Below, piece by piece: positions 1 through 8,174 of a stretch of DNA of 64,000 nucleotides. The stretch spans positions 16,856-80,855 of the forward strand of contig CAYLSB010000010.1 of assembly GCA_964386005.1 (NCBI GenBank), in the 5' to 3' direction. Source of the stretch: FEN-1350 sp964386005. Its GTDB lineage: Bacteria; Planctomycetota; Phycisphaerae; Sedimentisphaerales; Anaerohalosphaeraceae. The position numbers and the translations under genes are program-made. Position 1 is the stretch's first letter, and the number at the start of each line of letters is the position of its first letter. A model generated the notes under the pieces. The model was not told where the DNA came from and did no database searches. It worked only from the letters and a program-made list of their open reading frames with translations.

Positions 1-1
1 G

Positions 2-463
2 CATCGACGCAGTATCTGGAAACGGATAGACAAAATTCGCCGTACCCCCGGCGGCGGCAAGGTGTTCCTTTTGCAAACAGCCCCCCAGATCGGAGTGCGA
101 ATTACCCGCCTGCTTGCCGCCAATCGTAAGATGACTCACACAGATGCCCGATCGAGTACTCGATATTCCGATACGATTGCCATAGGAGGAACGTATGGCG
201 CCGGCGCAGGTAAACCGGGTTTTGCCATCCCTTACAGCGCGATGGTCCCCAGGAAACTCGACAATCTGATCGCAGCCGGGCGATGCCTCTGCGTGGATAC
301 TGAAATGGTCGAAGATATGCGTCTGATCGCCACCTGTCTGCTCACGGGCCATGCGGCCGGTGCGGCGGCGGCTCTGGCGGTGCAAAGCAAGTGCCGACCT
401 CGCGATATGGATATTCCCACACTCCAAAAGCTGTTGGCGAGTCAGGGTGCATATCTTGGTTAG
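2..463 (+). CDS. FAD-dependent oxidoreductase, C-terminal part (partial at window edge)
   Basis: The reading frame is open from the first bases, so the gene begins outside the window. The visible 153 residues match the C-terminal end of the planctomycete FAD-dependent oxidoreductases of the PF12831 type. Motifs seen are FAIPYSAMVPR, then DNLIAAGRCL, then LTGHAAGAAAALAV, which in this family close the FAD-binding fold. The substrate cannot be read from this fragment; relatives often sit in polysaccharide-use loci. It ends 14 bases before the likely TTG start of a membrane polyferredoxin, so the two are probably co-transcribed and the polyferredoxin may exchange electrons with the flavin. The family is clear; the partner role is inference. 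Confidence 0.8.
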   Translation, partial: HRRSIWKRIDKIRRTPGGGKVFLLQTAPQIGVRITRLLAANRKMTHTDARSSTRYSDTIAIGGTYGAGAGKPGFAIPYSAMVPRKLDNLIAAGRCLCVDTEMVEDMRLIATCLLTGHAAGAAAALAVQSKCRPRDMDIPTLQKLLASQGAYLG

Positions 464-477
464 GAAGAGCGATTGCA

Positions 478-1707
478 TTGAAACTTATATTACATCACTC
501 TCGTCAACGTCGTAACCTTCGACAGGTGTGCCGTTGGCTGGTTCTTGCGGCCCTGGTGGGTATGGTCTGGCCTGCCGGATCGTCCTCGGTGATGTCCGTG
601 ATTCCGCCGTCGCTGAGTCCGTTGATCGCCGCAACTTCGATGATCGGCGTTCGAAAGATCGAATGGATGGCGCTCGTCGCGTTACCGGTGGCTGTGCTGA
701 GTCTGATTGTCCGTCGTTGGTTTTGCCGCTATGCCTGTCCGGTGGGATTGCTGCTGGAAACAGTAGAGAGGATTCGACCGAAGACTCGCAACCGCCCCCT
801 TCACGTACTGGCAATCGGCAGATGGTTAGTATGGCTGACGCTCGGTGGTGCCTTAGCCGGCTTTCCGATATTCCTGTTCCTGGATCCTTTGGCTCTCTTC
901 AACGGTTTTCTGAATGCATGGCGGAAACCGATTGAATGGATCGTTCTGTTGACAGGTCTGGGTCTGCCACTGTTGATGATCATCAATACAATCGTGCCGC
1001 GACTTTGGTGTCGTTGCATCTGTCCGCTGGGAGCCACACAAGATTTTCTGTTTGGGCTTCGGCATGTATTTCGGTTCAACGTACCTGCGCCGCAGGATCG
1101 CGCGATTGGCATGGTGAATATCCCGCAAGCAAGACGCGGATTTCTCGCCGCTTGTGCGGGTATAGCCGGAGGTTTTGCACTCAAAGCGATCGGGAAACAA
1201 ACGTCGCCGCCGCTGCGGCCGCCGGGTTCGATTGAGGAAGACCGTTTTATGGGAGTCTGTGTGCGATGCGGAAATTGCGCGCGGGCTTGCTCATCCAATA
1301 TTATCCAACCGGATTTCGGCGAAGGCGGTATAACAGGTTTATTTACACCCCGCCTTTGCTTCGACGAGGATTACTGTCGCGAAGATTGTCACCAGTGCAA
1401 CAACGTCTGTCCCAGCGGCGCAATTGCGCGTCTTTCTTTGGCCGAAAAGAGAAAACACGTGATTGGTCTGGCGGCCGTGGACGTGGACCTTTGTCTATTG
1501 GCCAAAGGTCGTGAATGTACGGCATGCATTCGTCGATGTCCGTATAAAGCGATTGTGATGCAAAGCATGGATGATGGGTTTTCCAACGCGCCGATGGTGG
1601 TTCCGAATCGATGTAACGGCTGCGGGGCATGTGAGGCAATCTGCCCCACTCATCCTGTTCGGGCCATTCGCGTCCGTGTCGTGGTTAATCGTGGAGATTG
1701 GGCCTGA
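478..1707 (+). CDS. membrane-bound 4Fe-4S polyferredoxin (NapH/NosR-like plus ferredoxin domain)
   Basis: This is a 409-residue membrane electron-transfer protein. The N-terminal half has about four to five hydrophobic segments and two NapH/NosR-type cysteine motifs, FCRYACPVG and WCRCICPLG. A twin-arginine-like stretch (QARRGFLAACAG) leads into a C-terminal ferredoxin part with CVRCGNCARAC, CHQCNNVCP, CTACIRRCP and CNGCGACEAICP, enough for about four 4Fe-4S clusters. I chose the TTG at 478 because AGGAAG lies at 462-467 and because the longer alternative start at 391 would overlap the upstream gene by 73 bases. Its likely role is passing electrons between the quinone pool and the upstream flavoprotein; the partner is inferred from position only. 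The gene ends seven bases before the convergent gene at 1715. Confidence 0.8.
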   Translation: MKLILHHSRQRRNLRQVCRWLVLAALVGMVWPAGSSSVMSVIPPSLSPLIAATSMIGVRKIEWMALVALPVAVLSLIVRRWFCRYACPVGLLLETVERIRPKTRNRPLHVLAIGRWLVWLTLGGALAGFPIFLFLDPLALFNGFLNAWRKPIEWIVLLTGLGLPLLMIINTIVPRLWCRCICPLGATQDFLFGLRHVFRFNVPAPQDRAIGMVNIPQARRGFLAACAGIAGGFALKAIGKQTSPPLRPPGSIEEDRFMGVCVRCGNCARACSSNIIQPDFGEGGITGLFTPRLCFDEDYCREDCHQCNNVCPSGAIARLSLAEKRKHVIGLAAVDVDLCLLAKGRECTACIRRCPYKAIVMQSMDDGFSNAPMVVPNRCNGCGACEAICPTHPVRAIRVRVVVNRGDWA

Positions 1708-1714
1708 GACAAAG

Positions 1715-3214
1715 TCAGGAAGTCCTTTCGTAGGCACCGATATCGGCAACGGCGCCTTGAGGTATTGCGGTTCCCTTGATGTCTGTTTCCAAACCGACAT
1801 TCTCACCTGAGTCAATGCAGGGGGACCGGGGGTCTAAGTGGAAATCACATTTTGCGATGTCCACCAACAGAGGATCCTTCGCTATGGAATGAATATCTTT
1901 GTTTAGAGTGGTTTGATACGAAGCAAACTGGTTCATTGTAAAATTCTGAGAGTGCAAAAGGATCATCGTACCGGAACTCTGATACCAGCAGTTGTGATCC
2001 ATGGTGAGCTGATGGATCGCATCGACCGGCCAGCCGGGAGCATAAAAAGCATTTGCCCGTGCCTCAAAAAAAATATTGTTGCGGATATAGATATCCTGGG
2101 CCTCAGCGGGGCTGGAATAAAAACATAACTGCCGTCCGCTCGGGTCCGGCCGCTGGCCATGACCCCAGCCGTATCCGGCGTTCACGCAGGTGTTATTCTC
2201 GAAACGGATGCTGTAGGTTTGTGAATTTTCAGGCCGGTTCCAGTACTCGAACGAATACTCACAATTCCAAATCAGATTTTGACGATAGGTAATATTGTAC
2301 TGCTTGACGTTCGGTCCGTTATTCTGATTCGTCACGGCCGCATCGTAGATCTCCCACAGGCGGCATTTTTCTACCAGATGATCGTGGGCATTGGCCCAGA
2401 ATTCGATTCCATTGCCGAAGCGAACGGGGCATCCGTCCTCTCTGGTGAATTGATGGCCGCCGCCGATATAGGAAAGGTCACAGCGGCGAATAATCGTATG
2501 ATGCGTATTGCTGCTGCCAATGCCATGAGCGGCCCCGTAACGCAGCGCAAGATCTTCGAAGGTGATGTAGCTTTTGCCGCCGACGGAGATGATGTGTCGA
2601 TTTAAAGCCAATTCAATGCTGCTGTATATCGAGGCGGGATTTTGGGGGCAGTACAGTTTGACCTGCTTGCTTTCCCGGTTATACCAGTAGTCGCCCTGCT
2701 GTTTCAGATTCTCTATCGACCATTTTTTGACGCCGACGGATTTGCCCTCATTGAATATGATATTGCCGACATCGACACCAAATGAGGAAACGGTGGACCA
2801 GATATGTTCCTGTTCCTGCCGCCAGTCATCCGGCTTGTTTGCGCTGACCGAACCAAGCAGCAACGGCTTTTCGCCGTCTCCATAAGCGCTATAGGTGACA
2901 TGACCTGTTTCGTCACCGCTGTGAGGAACCAGTTGCCCGCGCCATGTATCGCCCCGACGGAACCGGATTGTATCATTGGCTTTCAACGGCCCGGCATTGA
3001 CACGGTCCAGACTCTGCCATGCTGTTTCAGGAGTAAGTCCATCCGACGTATCCAAACCATGATTGGAAACGTAATAGACTTTCGCATGGGCAACCGCCGG
3101 GAGAAAGAAAACCAGGAGGATAAAAAGCCGGCCGGGTCGGCTCAACTCCATTCGTCCACGGAGCTTGTTTTGTGACCGGTTGTTCTGAGACATGAGTTTA
3201 TCTTGAATCTGCAT
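1715..3214 (-). CDS. secreted right-handed beta-helix protein (polysaccharide lyase-like)
   Basis: This is a secreted protein of about 499 residues. A hydrophobic signal sequence (LFILLVFFLPAVAHA) follows a rather long n-region. The mature start KVYYVSNHGLDTSDGLTPE is typical of DUF1565 and chondroitinase-B-like beta-helix proteins. The body carries repeated short turns with N-rich corners (SNTHHTIIRRCDLSYIGGG, IYIRNNIFFEA), the pattern of a right-handed parallel beta-helix. I prefer the ATG at 3214 because GAGGG lies just upstream; an in-frame ATG at 3151 would give a more ordinary signal peptide. It probably binds or cleaves an acidic or plant-like polysaccharide, but no catalytic residues could be assigned. 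It is divergent from the 3502 gene and shares a 290-base promoter region with it. Confidence 0.7.
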   Translation of the reverse strand: MQIQDKLMSQNNRSQNKLRGRMELSRPGRLFILLVFFLPAVAHAKVYYVSNHGLDTSDGLTPETAWQSLDRVNAGPLKANDTIRFRRGDTWRGQLVPHSGDETGHVTYSAYGDGEKPLLLGSVSANKPDDWRQEQEHIWSTVSSFGVDVGNIIFNEGKSVGVKKWSIENLKQQGDYWYNRESKQVKLYCPQNPASIYSSIELALNRHIISVGGKSYITFEDLALRYGAAHGIGSSNTHHTIIRRCDLSYIGGGHQFTREDGCPVRFGNGIEFWANAHDHLVEKCRLWEIYDAAVTNQNNGPNVKQYNITYRQNLIWNCEYSFEYWNRPENSQTYSIRFENNTCVNAGYGWGHGQRPDPSGRQLCFYSSPAEAQDIYIRNNIFFEARANAFYAPGWPVDAIHQLTMDHNCWYQSSGTMILLHSQNFTMNQFASYQTTLNKDIHSIAKDPLLVDIAKCDFHLDPRSPCIDSGENVGLETDIKGTAIPQGAVADIGAYERTS

Positions 3215-3333
3215 TTCCACACCCTCAAACAACAAAACATTGATCCGTACAACAACGCTGCCAAAATTATCAAAAGCCCATTACAGGGTCAAGATAAATA
3301 GAAACGGAAAAACTGGGTCACCAATTTTTATTC

Positions 3334-3361
3334 TTGATAGGTTGATCTGGAACGTTATGTT
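3334..3361 (+). promoter_or_regulatory. candidate sigma-70-like promoter for the 3502 gene
   Basis: TTGATA at 3334-3339 and TATGTT at 3356-3361 are separated by 16 bases in the divergent intergenic region. They would leave a leader of roughly 130 bases before the GTG start. The match is moderate and could be chance in an AT-rich spacer. Confidence 0.3.
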
Positions 3362-3501
3362 ATGTTCTCATGCCGCAAACAGAACCAATCGTGATTCCGG
3401 ATGTACCGTATGACATAACCCGGCAGGGAAAAACCGTCGGGACGTGTTTTTCGTCGATGAGGATCCAAAGAGAAAACAAAATACGCGAAAGGAAATACAA
3501 G

Positions 3502-5532
3502 GTGACTATCCGCAATTTATGTTTCTTCGTTGTCGCTTTATCATCGAGTTCTCTATTCGCCGCCTCGTGGGATCCGATGTCCCTCGACTACATCGGTCGT
3601 AAAGGGACTACCATCTACGTCTCCAAGCTCGGCGACAACTCCGACGGCAGCAGTTGGCAAAAAGCGTTCCACACGATCCAGGCCGGGCTCTCGGCCGTGC
3701 CCGACGATAAAGGCGGACACCGGATTCTCGTTCGCCCCGATCGATACATCGAAGCCAATCTGGCCCCCGCCCATCCCGGCGCCGCGGGCGCATACAATGT
3801 TCTGATCGGTGATTTCGACGGCGCTCTTGGTTCGCTCGGCCGGGGCTGGGTACTGATCGACAGCGGCGATCCCGAAAAAGGATTCAAGAGCTGGGACTGG
3901 TGGGGACCGATCCGCGCCACCGACAAGAACTGGCCCACCGGCAACAAAACCGGCGAAACATTTTCGGCGATCGTTTGCGACCGCTGGATCTTCCGCAACC
4001 TCTACACCGCCGGCGGCGACGGCGGATTGTTCTGGGACCTGACCGACAAGAGCGGCCAACAATTCACCGTCATCGTCGAAGATTGCGTCGGTTCCGGCCG
4101 TGCCTTCGGCGGCGGCGTTTGCTACCCCATCGTACGGCCGGGCGAACCCAGCGTGTTTCGCCGGTGCTACTTTCTTTCGCTGGATTTCGTCGGCGATACC
4201 GCGGGCGTGCTCGTCGGCGGATGGGAAAAACAAATGCCCGACGAGCCGCATGTCGTCTTCGACGATTGCACGATGGTCAATCCCGACAACGCGGTGGCGA
4301 TATCCTACGCAGCGCATTGTACCCGCGCTAAATTTATCAACTGCCGCATGATCGCGCTGAATTTCACGCAGCCGGAAATGGGCGGCAAATCCACCGGCAT
4401 CATTTGCACGCAGGGCCACAGTCCGACCGGCCGTCTGCATGTCGATCTGGAAGACTGCATCCTGGCCGGATACTCGGTGTTCACGCCGGGTAAAGACGCC
4501 GAAGCCGTAAGCTTCACGACCCGTGGCAAGGTTCAGGCGTATGTGCAGTTCAAGCAGCCGATGCCGGAAGGTTTCCAACGGCTGGGACTTTGGCCGATCG
4601 AATTGTTTGCCCGCATGGCCCCTCCGAAATCGCCCGAAGAATTGAAAGTCGGCACACCCAATTCACCCCTGACCAAAATTCCCGTCAACTTCGGTCAGGC
4701 CATGGAAAATACGCCGGTGATTTTTCGCGGCAAGCCCTTGCTCGTCTATAACTTCCGCAACGATTCGAAAAATAAAACCGGCGACCACATGAAGGATATG
4801 TACCTGCGAATCCAGGATTTGAGTACCGGCGACATCATCGCCAAATTCGCCGAGGGACATTCGTTCGCCAACGCCTTTGTCAACGGCGACGAGATGCACG
4901 TCTTTGCCAGCGAAGGAACGGATAACGATTGGTTCAAAAGTATCTATCATTTCGTATCGACCGATCTGAAAAACTGGAAACGCGAATTGGCGATCCCGCT
5001 GGAAGGCGACGAACATTTATTCAACTGTTCGGTCTGCCGCGACGATCAGGGTTTCGTTATGGCGTACGAATCGAACAAGCCGGTTCAGTTTTGTTTTCGT
5101 TTCGCGCGATCGAAAGATTTATCCAAATGGGAAAAAATCCCAAACCTGATCTTCACCGGCGAAAACAACGAATACAGCGCTTGCCCGGTCATTCGCTATT
5201 TCGCTCCGTATTATTATGTCATGTACCTTCACGCGGCCATCCCCGGCCGCAACGGCTGGATCACCTTCATGGCCCGCTCAAAAGATCTGGCCGCATGGCA
5301 GCTTAGCCCGCGAAATCCGATCCTCGAAGCCGCTCAGGGCGAGGGTTGCAACAACTCGGATGTCGATCTGTTCGAGTGGGAAGGCAATACGTATGTGTTT
5401 TACGCGACCGGCGATCAGCAAACCTGGGGCAGCGTCCGCGTGGCGATGTTCCCCGGCTCGATGAAATCCTTCTACGAAAGCTGCTTTCCAACCGGCGAAA
5501 AAATGATCGAGGTCAGCGCGAAAATCAAATAG
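3502..5532 (+). CDS. secreted bimodular beta-helix / five-bladed propeller glycosidase-like protein
   Basis: This 676-residue secreted protein starts at a GTG with GAAAGGA at 3487-3493. The start is supported by the following signal peptide (LCFFVVALSSSSLFA). Residues about 25-380 form a DUF1565/beta-helix region (TIYVSKLGDNSDGSSWQKA). Residues about 410-676 look like a GH43/GH32-type five-bladed beta-propeller: repeated blade motifs of the form 'KSIYHFVSTDLKNWKRE' and 'ARSKDLSKWEKIPN', and an acidic EWEGNTYVFYATGD near the end. The two modules in one chain suggest a glycan-binding or debranching enzyme. The last roughly 125 bases exist a second time at 6826-6953. It converges with the HAF gene that ends at 5587. 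Specificity is unknown. Confidence 0.7.
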   Translation: MTIRNLCFFVVALSSSSLFAASWDPMSLDYIGRKGTTIYVSKLGDNSDGSSWQKAFHTIQAGLSAVPDDKGGHRILVRPDRYIEANLAPAHPGAAGAYNVLIGDFDGALGSLGRGWVLIDSGDPEKGFKSWDWWGPIRATDKNWPTGNKTGETFSAIVCDRWIFRNLYTAGGDGGLFWDLTDKSGQQFTVIVEDCVGSGRAFGGGVCYPIVRPGEPSVFRRCYFLSLDFVGDTAGVLVGGWEKQMPDEPHVVFDDCTMVNPDNAVAISYAAHCTRAKFINCRMIALNFTQPEMGGKSTGIICTQGHSPTGRLHVDLEDCILAGYSVFTPGKDAEAVSFTTRGKVQAYVQFKQPMPEGFQRLGLWPIELFARMAPPKSPEELKVGTPNSPLTKIPVNFGQAMENTPVIFRGKPLLVYNFRNDSKNKTGDHMKDMYLRIQDLSTGDIIAKFAEGHSFANAFVNGDEMHVFASEGTDNDWFKSIYHFVSTDLKNWKRELAIPLEGDEHLFNCSVCRDDQGFVMAYESNKPVQFCFRFARSKDLSKWEKIPNLIFTGENNEYSACPVIRYFAPYYYVMYLHAAIPGRNGWITFMARSKDLAAWQLSPRNPILEAAQGEGCNNSDVDLFEWEGNTYVFYATGDQQTWGSVRVAMFPGSMKSFYESCFPTGEKMIEVSAKIK

Positions 5533-5585
5533 GCATATTTGAGTACTGGCAAGTAATGTACAACGTTTTAGCGTTAATACTTCAT

Positions 5586-5607
5586 ACTATTCCCGAAGAA
5601 TAGTTTT
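5586..5607 (+). terminator. weak hairpin terminator between convergent genes
   Basis: ACTATTC at 5586-5592 pairs with GAATAGT at 5598-5604 around a five-base loop and is followed by four T on the plus strand. It overlaps the stop codon of the convergent minus-strand gene. A related hairpin lies at 7007-7024, in the duplicated copy of this region. Confidence 0.35.
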
Positions 5608-6723
5608 GGGAATCATTACATACGCTTTCCGCTTCACAACACCGACGATCCAACCGTTCCGATTCATGTTCTGGATATAGTCTGGATACGATTCAATTCG
5701 AGCAAGATGTTTCGCCCTCTTCATCCCTTGCCCCACCGTGAAAAGCTGGGCTTGTACGTCGAACTTTGGAGGGCGAATCAGACCGAACCAGCCGAATCGT
5801 TTGTGAAGGTGATAGTATAGGATATGTTGTTCATCCATGGCGATAATAGGATTGGGCACGGCATATTGTTTTTCAATCGGATGAAGCGGTTGGTATCCTT
5901 CCTGTTGAGTCCAGCGATAGTACCATAGTTCATTGGAATTTTCAGTCCTTTCCGTAATTCCGAAGACTTCATCGGACTCGTTGAGATGAAGTGCGAACAT
6001 GAAGGGAGGTCCAGGGGGGATATCCCGAAGGATTGTGCGGCCGTTTTCCTTAGTCCATAGAAAGACACCGGCTCGATCCCATCCCAGAATATGGCCGGAT
6101 TCGTTGATGTCCGCCACCCATCCGGTCAAGTCGAGATCTCGAATTCCGGATTCGGGATCCCATACAAAGATTTGCGAAACGTATTCGCCGCTCGCGGATA
6201 ATTTCTGATAATCCCCGAAGATCTGTCCCCGACTGTTCATCCTTCGAAATTTGCGTCTCCGAAGTTCCTTCGTGCCCTCGATCCTCCAAAAACCTCCTTT
6301 CGGATCGAAGAAAAAATATTGGCTTGGATCGGTGATCTTCCTCCCCGCTTTATCGATGAACTCTTGCGGCCCCGTCTCTCCGAAAAATTGTCCGGTGCAA
6401 TTGATCGCGTCAATTCGAATCCAGGACTCGTGCAATACAAATCCGGGATTGCCCAGATTCGTAAGTCCGTTGTCCCGATCCCACAGGAATACATGGTCGT
6501 TGTGATCCTTGATTGTGTAATTTTCGTTTTGTAGCGTTCCGGCTACAACCCCGAGGTCATTGATTCGCAGGTTGTCAAATCCCGAACGATTCGGCGGAAG
6601 CGGAATCTCAATCGTCTGGTAGGAAATGGTTTTTGGCGCCCTCATCCGGATGAGTACCAACAGGCCGGCAACAATCACCAACCCACCCACCAATCCAATC
6701 TTACTCAATGTTCTTGTTTGCAT
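5587..6723 (-). CDS. membrane-anchored HAF-repeat protein, copy 1
   Basis: This 378-residue protein has one N-terminal membrane segment (residues about 9-26, LVGGLVIVAGLLVLI). The rest is built of repeats resembling the extracellular HAF family: INDLGVVAGTL, VFLWDRDNGLTNLG, INESGHILGWD, GVFLWTKENG, LNESDEVFG. Such repeats are thought to form a beta-propeller, so the protein probably sits outside the inner membrane on a single anchor; the ligand is unknown. The start is fixed by GAAGG placed eight bases before the ATG and by the identical arrangement in copy 2 (7012-8163). It lies 11 bases downstream of the stop of a relic of the GH106-like gene, the same spacing as in the intact copy. Confidence 0.65.
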   Translation of the reverse strand: MQTRTLSKIGLVGGLVIVAGLLVLIRMRAPKTISYQTIEIPLPPNRSGFDNLRINDLGVVAGTLQNENYTIKDHNDHVFLWDRDNGLTNLGNPGFVLHESWIRIDAINCTGQFFGETGPQEFIDKAGRKITDPSQYFFFDPKGGFWRIEGTKELRRRKFRRMNSRGQIFGDYQKLSASGEYVSQIFVWDPESGIRDLDLTGWVADINESGHILGWDRAGVFLWTKENGRTILRDIPPGPPFMFALHLNESDEVFGITERTENSNELWYYRWTQQEGYQPLHPIEKQYAVPNPIIAMDEQHILYYHLHKRFGWFGLIRPPKFDVQAQLFTVGQGMKRAKHLARIESYPDYIQNMNRNGWIVGVVKRKAYVMIPKTILRE

Positions 6724-6734
6724 CCGCAGTACCT

Positions 6735-6827
6735 TCAGCGATCAGCATTGATCTGTATTTCCACTGGGCCAAACAGGCCCGATTCGGCCGATTGACCGGT
6801 GTTGTTGGCCAGACAGAAAAAGTCTCG
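6735..6827 (-). pseudogene. 3' stub of a duplicated GH106-like gene
   Basis: This stretch reads on the minus strand as FFCLANNTGQSAESGLFGPVE plus the last few residues. It matches two separated pieces of the intact gene at 8175-11072: its end (8175-8240) and an internal piece (about 8871-8897). An in-frame deletion of about 630 bases joins them at a shared NTGQS/SYGQS motif. Everything upstream in the copy is missing and is replaced by the 3' end of the 3502-type gene. It has no start of its own and is not expected to make a protein. Confidence 0.75.
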
Positions 6828-6953
6828 ACCGGCGATCAGCAAACCTGGGGCAGCGTCTGCGTGGCGATGTTCCCCTGCTCGATGAAATCCTTCTACGAAA
6901 GCTGCTTCCCGACCGGCGAAAAAATGATTGAAGTCGCGGCCAAAATCCAATAA
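6826..6953 (+). pseudogene. 3' stub of a duplicated copy of the beta-helix/propeller gene
   Basis: About 128 bases match 5405-5532 closely, including the encoded TGDQQTWGSV, MKSFYESCFPTGEKMIEV and the stop region. The bases after the stop are also related (a TATTGGCAAG-like string and the CATACTATTC hairpin). The rest of the gene is absent. Together with the minus-strand stub it abuts at 6826-6828, this marks the deletion joint of a tandem duplication. Confidence 0.8.
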
Positions 6954-7006
6954 GAGTTTATTCTTATTGGCAAGCAACATAAAGCATTGTAGTGTCATTC
7001 CTTCAT

Positions 7007-7028
7007 ACTATTCACAAAGAATAGCTTT
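7007..7028 (+). terminator. weak hairpin, duplicated copy
   Basis: ACTATTC and GAATAG flank a five-base loop, followed by CTTTT. It is the counterpart of the hairpin at 5586-5607 and lies between the propeller-gene stub and the second HAF gene. Confidence 0.3.
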
Positions 7029-8163
7029 TGGATATATGATTCTTAATGATCCCTTTTTTGTGTTTCGCATCTTTGGGAATCATCACATACGCCTTCCGCC
7101 CCACAATCCCCGCAAGCCATCCTTTTCGATTCATACTCCAATAACCTTCCTTTGATCCGGTTTGCGGAAGTCTCAGTTTTTTCATGCCTTCCCCGATTGT
7201 GAAGAGCTGGATTTCTTTTCCAAACTCCGTATAGCCAAACAACCCAAACCAGTTGAATCGTTTATACAATATATAGTATAGAATCCGTTGATCATTCATG
7301 GCGATAATCGGCATATCCGCATTCCAATTTTGTTCAATCGGGTGAAGTTGTTGACAACCTTCATTTTGATTCCATCGATAATACCAACATTTTTTAGAAT
7401 GGTCGGCCTGTTCGGTGAATCCGAAGACTTCATCGGATTCATTGAGATGGAGATAAAAAAAGGGAGTATAAGGGATATCTTGAAGCGTAATACAACCATC
7501 TTCAGGGGTCCAGAGAAAGACACCCGATTGATCCCATCCCAGGATATGGCCGGAATTATTGATTTCCCTTGCTGTCGCTCCGATTAGATTTATATCCTGC
7601 AATCCGGACTTGATATCCCACAAAACAATCCGGGTTTCGGTCACACCATCGGATAGCCGCTGAGACTTGGACCCGACGACCTGTCCCCGATCATTTATGC
7701 TCGGCAACATTAGATCTGGATAGTTCAAAACGGGATCGATCTTGTGAAATCCCGAAGATGGATCATAAAAAAAGTATGGGTGGATTCCGATTTCACCATG
7801 AACATGTGTGGAAAATACCGGTTGAATCCATCCGATTACTTGTCCATGGTTGTTCAAATCGCTGACATACATCTTGGACTGTTGTGATATATATTCCGGA
7901 TTGCCCATATCCGTCAGACCCTTGTCACGATCCCAAACGAAAAGATGGTCGCTTCGGCCCACGGTTCCCCTCAGGGTTCCGGCTACAACACCGAGATCAT
8001 TGATTAGCAATGAGGTAAATCCTGAACAATGTTCTGGACATGGAATCTCAATCGTCTCGAAGGAAATGGTTTTTGGCGCCCTCATCCGAATGAGTACCAT
8101 CAAACCGGCAACAATCACCAACCCACTCGCCAATCCAATCTTTTTCAATGTTCTCTTTTGCAT
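7012..8163 (-). CDS. membrane-anchored HAF-repeat protein, copy 2
   Basis: This 383-residue paralogue of the 5587 gene has the same layout: basic N-terminus, one membrane segment (residues about 9-26) and HAF-type repeats (INDLGVVAGTLR, LFVWDRDKGLTDMG, INDRGQVVGS, INNSGHILGWD, LNESDEVFGF). I chose the ATG at 8163 over an in-frame GTG nine bases upstream because GAAGG is eight bases before the ATG and because copy 1 starts at the same point. It begins 11 bases after the stop of the GH106-like gene, so it is probably expressed with it. The copies differ mostly in the repeat region. They have diverged well beyond the flanking stubs, which may mean relaxed or diversifying selection. The ligand is unknown. 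Confidence 0.65.
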   Translation of the reverse strand: MQKRTLKKIGLASGLVIVAGLMVLIRMRAPKTISFETIEIPCPEHCSGFTSLLINDLGVVAGTLRGTVGRSDHLFVWDRDKGLTDMGNPEYISQQSKMYVSDLNNHGQVIGWIQPVFSTHVHGEIGIHPYFFYDPSSGFHKIDPVLNYPDLMLPSINDRGQVVGSKSQRLSDGVTETRIVLWDIKSGLQDINLIGATAREINNSGHILGWDQSGVFLWTPEDGCITLQDIPYTPFFYLHLNESDEVFGFTEQADHSKKCWYYRWNQNEGCQQLHPIEQNWNADMPIIAMNDQRILYYILYKRFNWFGLFGYTEFGKEIQLFTIGEGMKKLRLPQTGSKEGYWSMNRKGWLAGIVGRKAYVMIPKDAKHKKGIIKNHISKSYSL

Positions 8164-8174
8164 CCGCAGCACCT

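Noticed and set aside
391..477. Upstream ATG extension of the polyferredoxin gene.
   Set aside because: It would overlap the preceding FAD gene by 73 bases and has no ribosome site, while TTG at 478 has AGGAAG ten bases upstream.
3553..4578. Minus-strand open frame of 341 codons opposite the beta-helix/propeller gene.
   Set aside because: Antisense shadow of a signal-peptide-bearing gene with good internal motifs; no family match.
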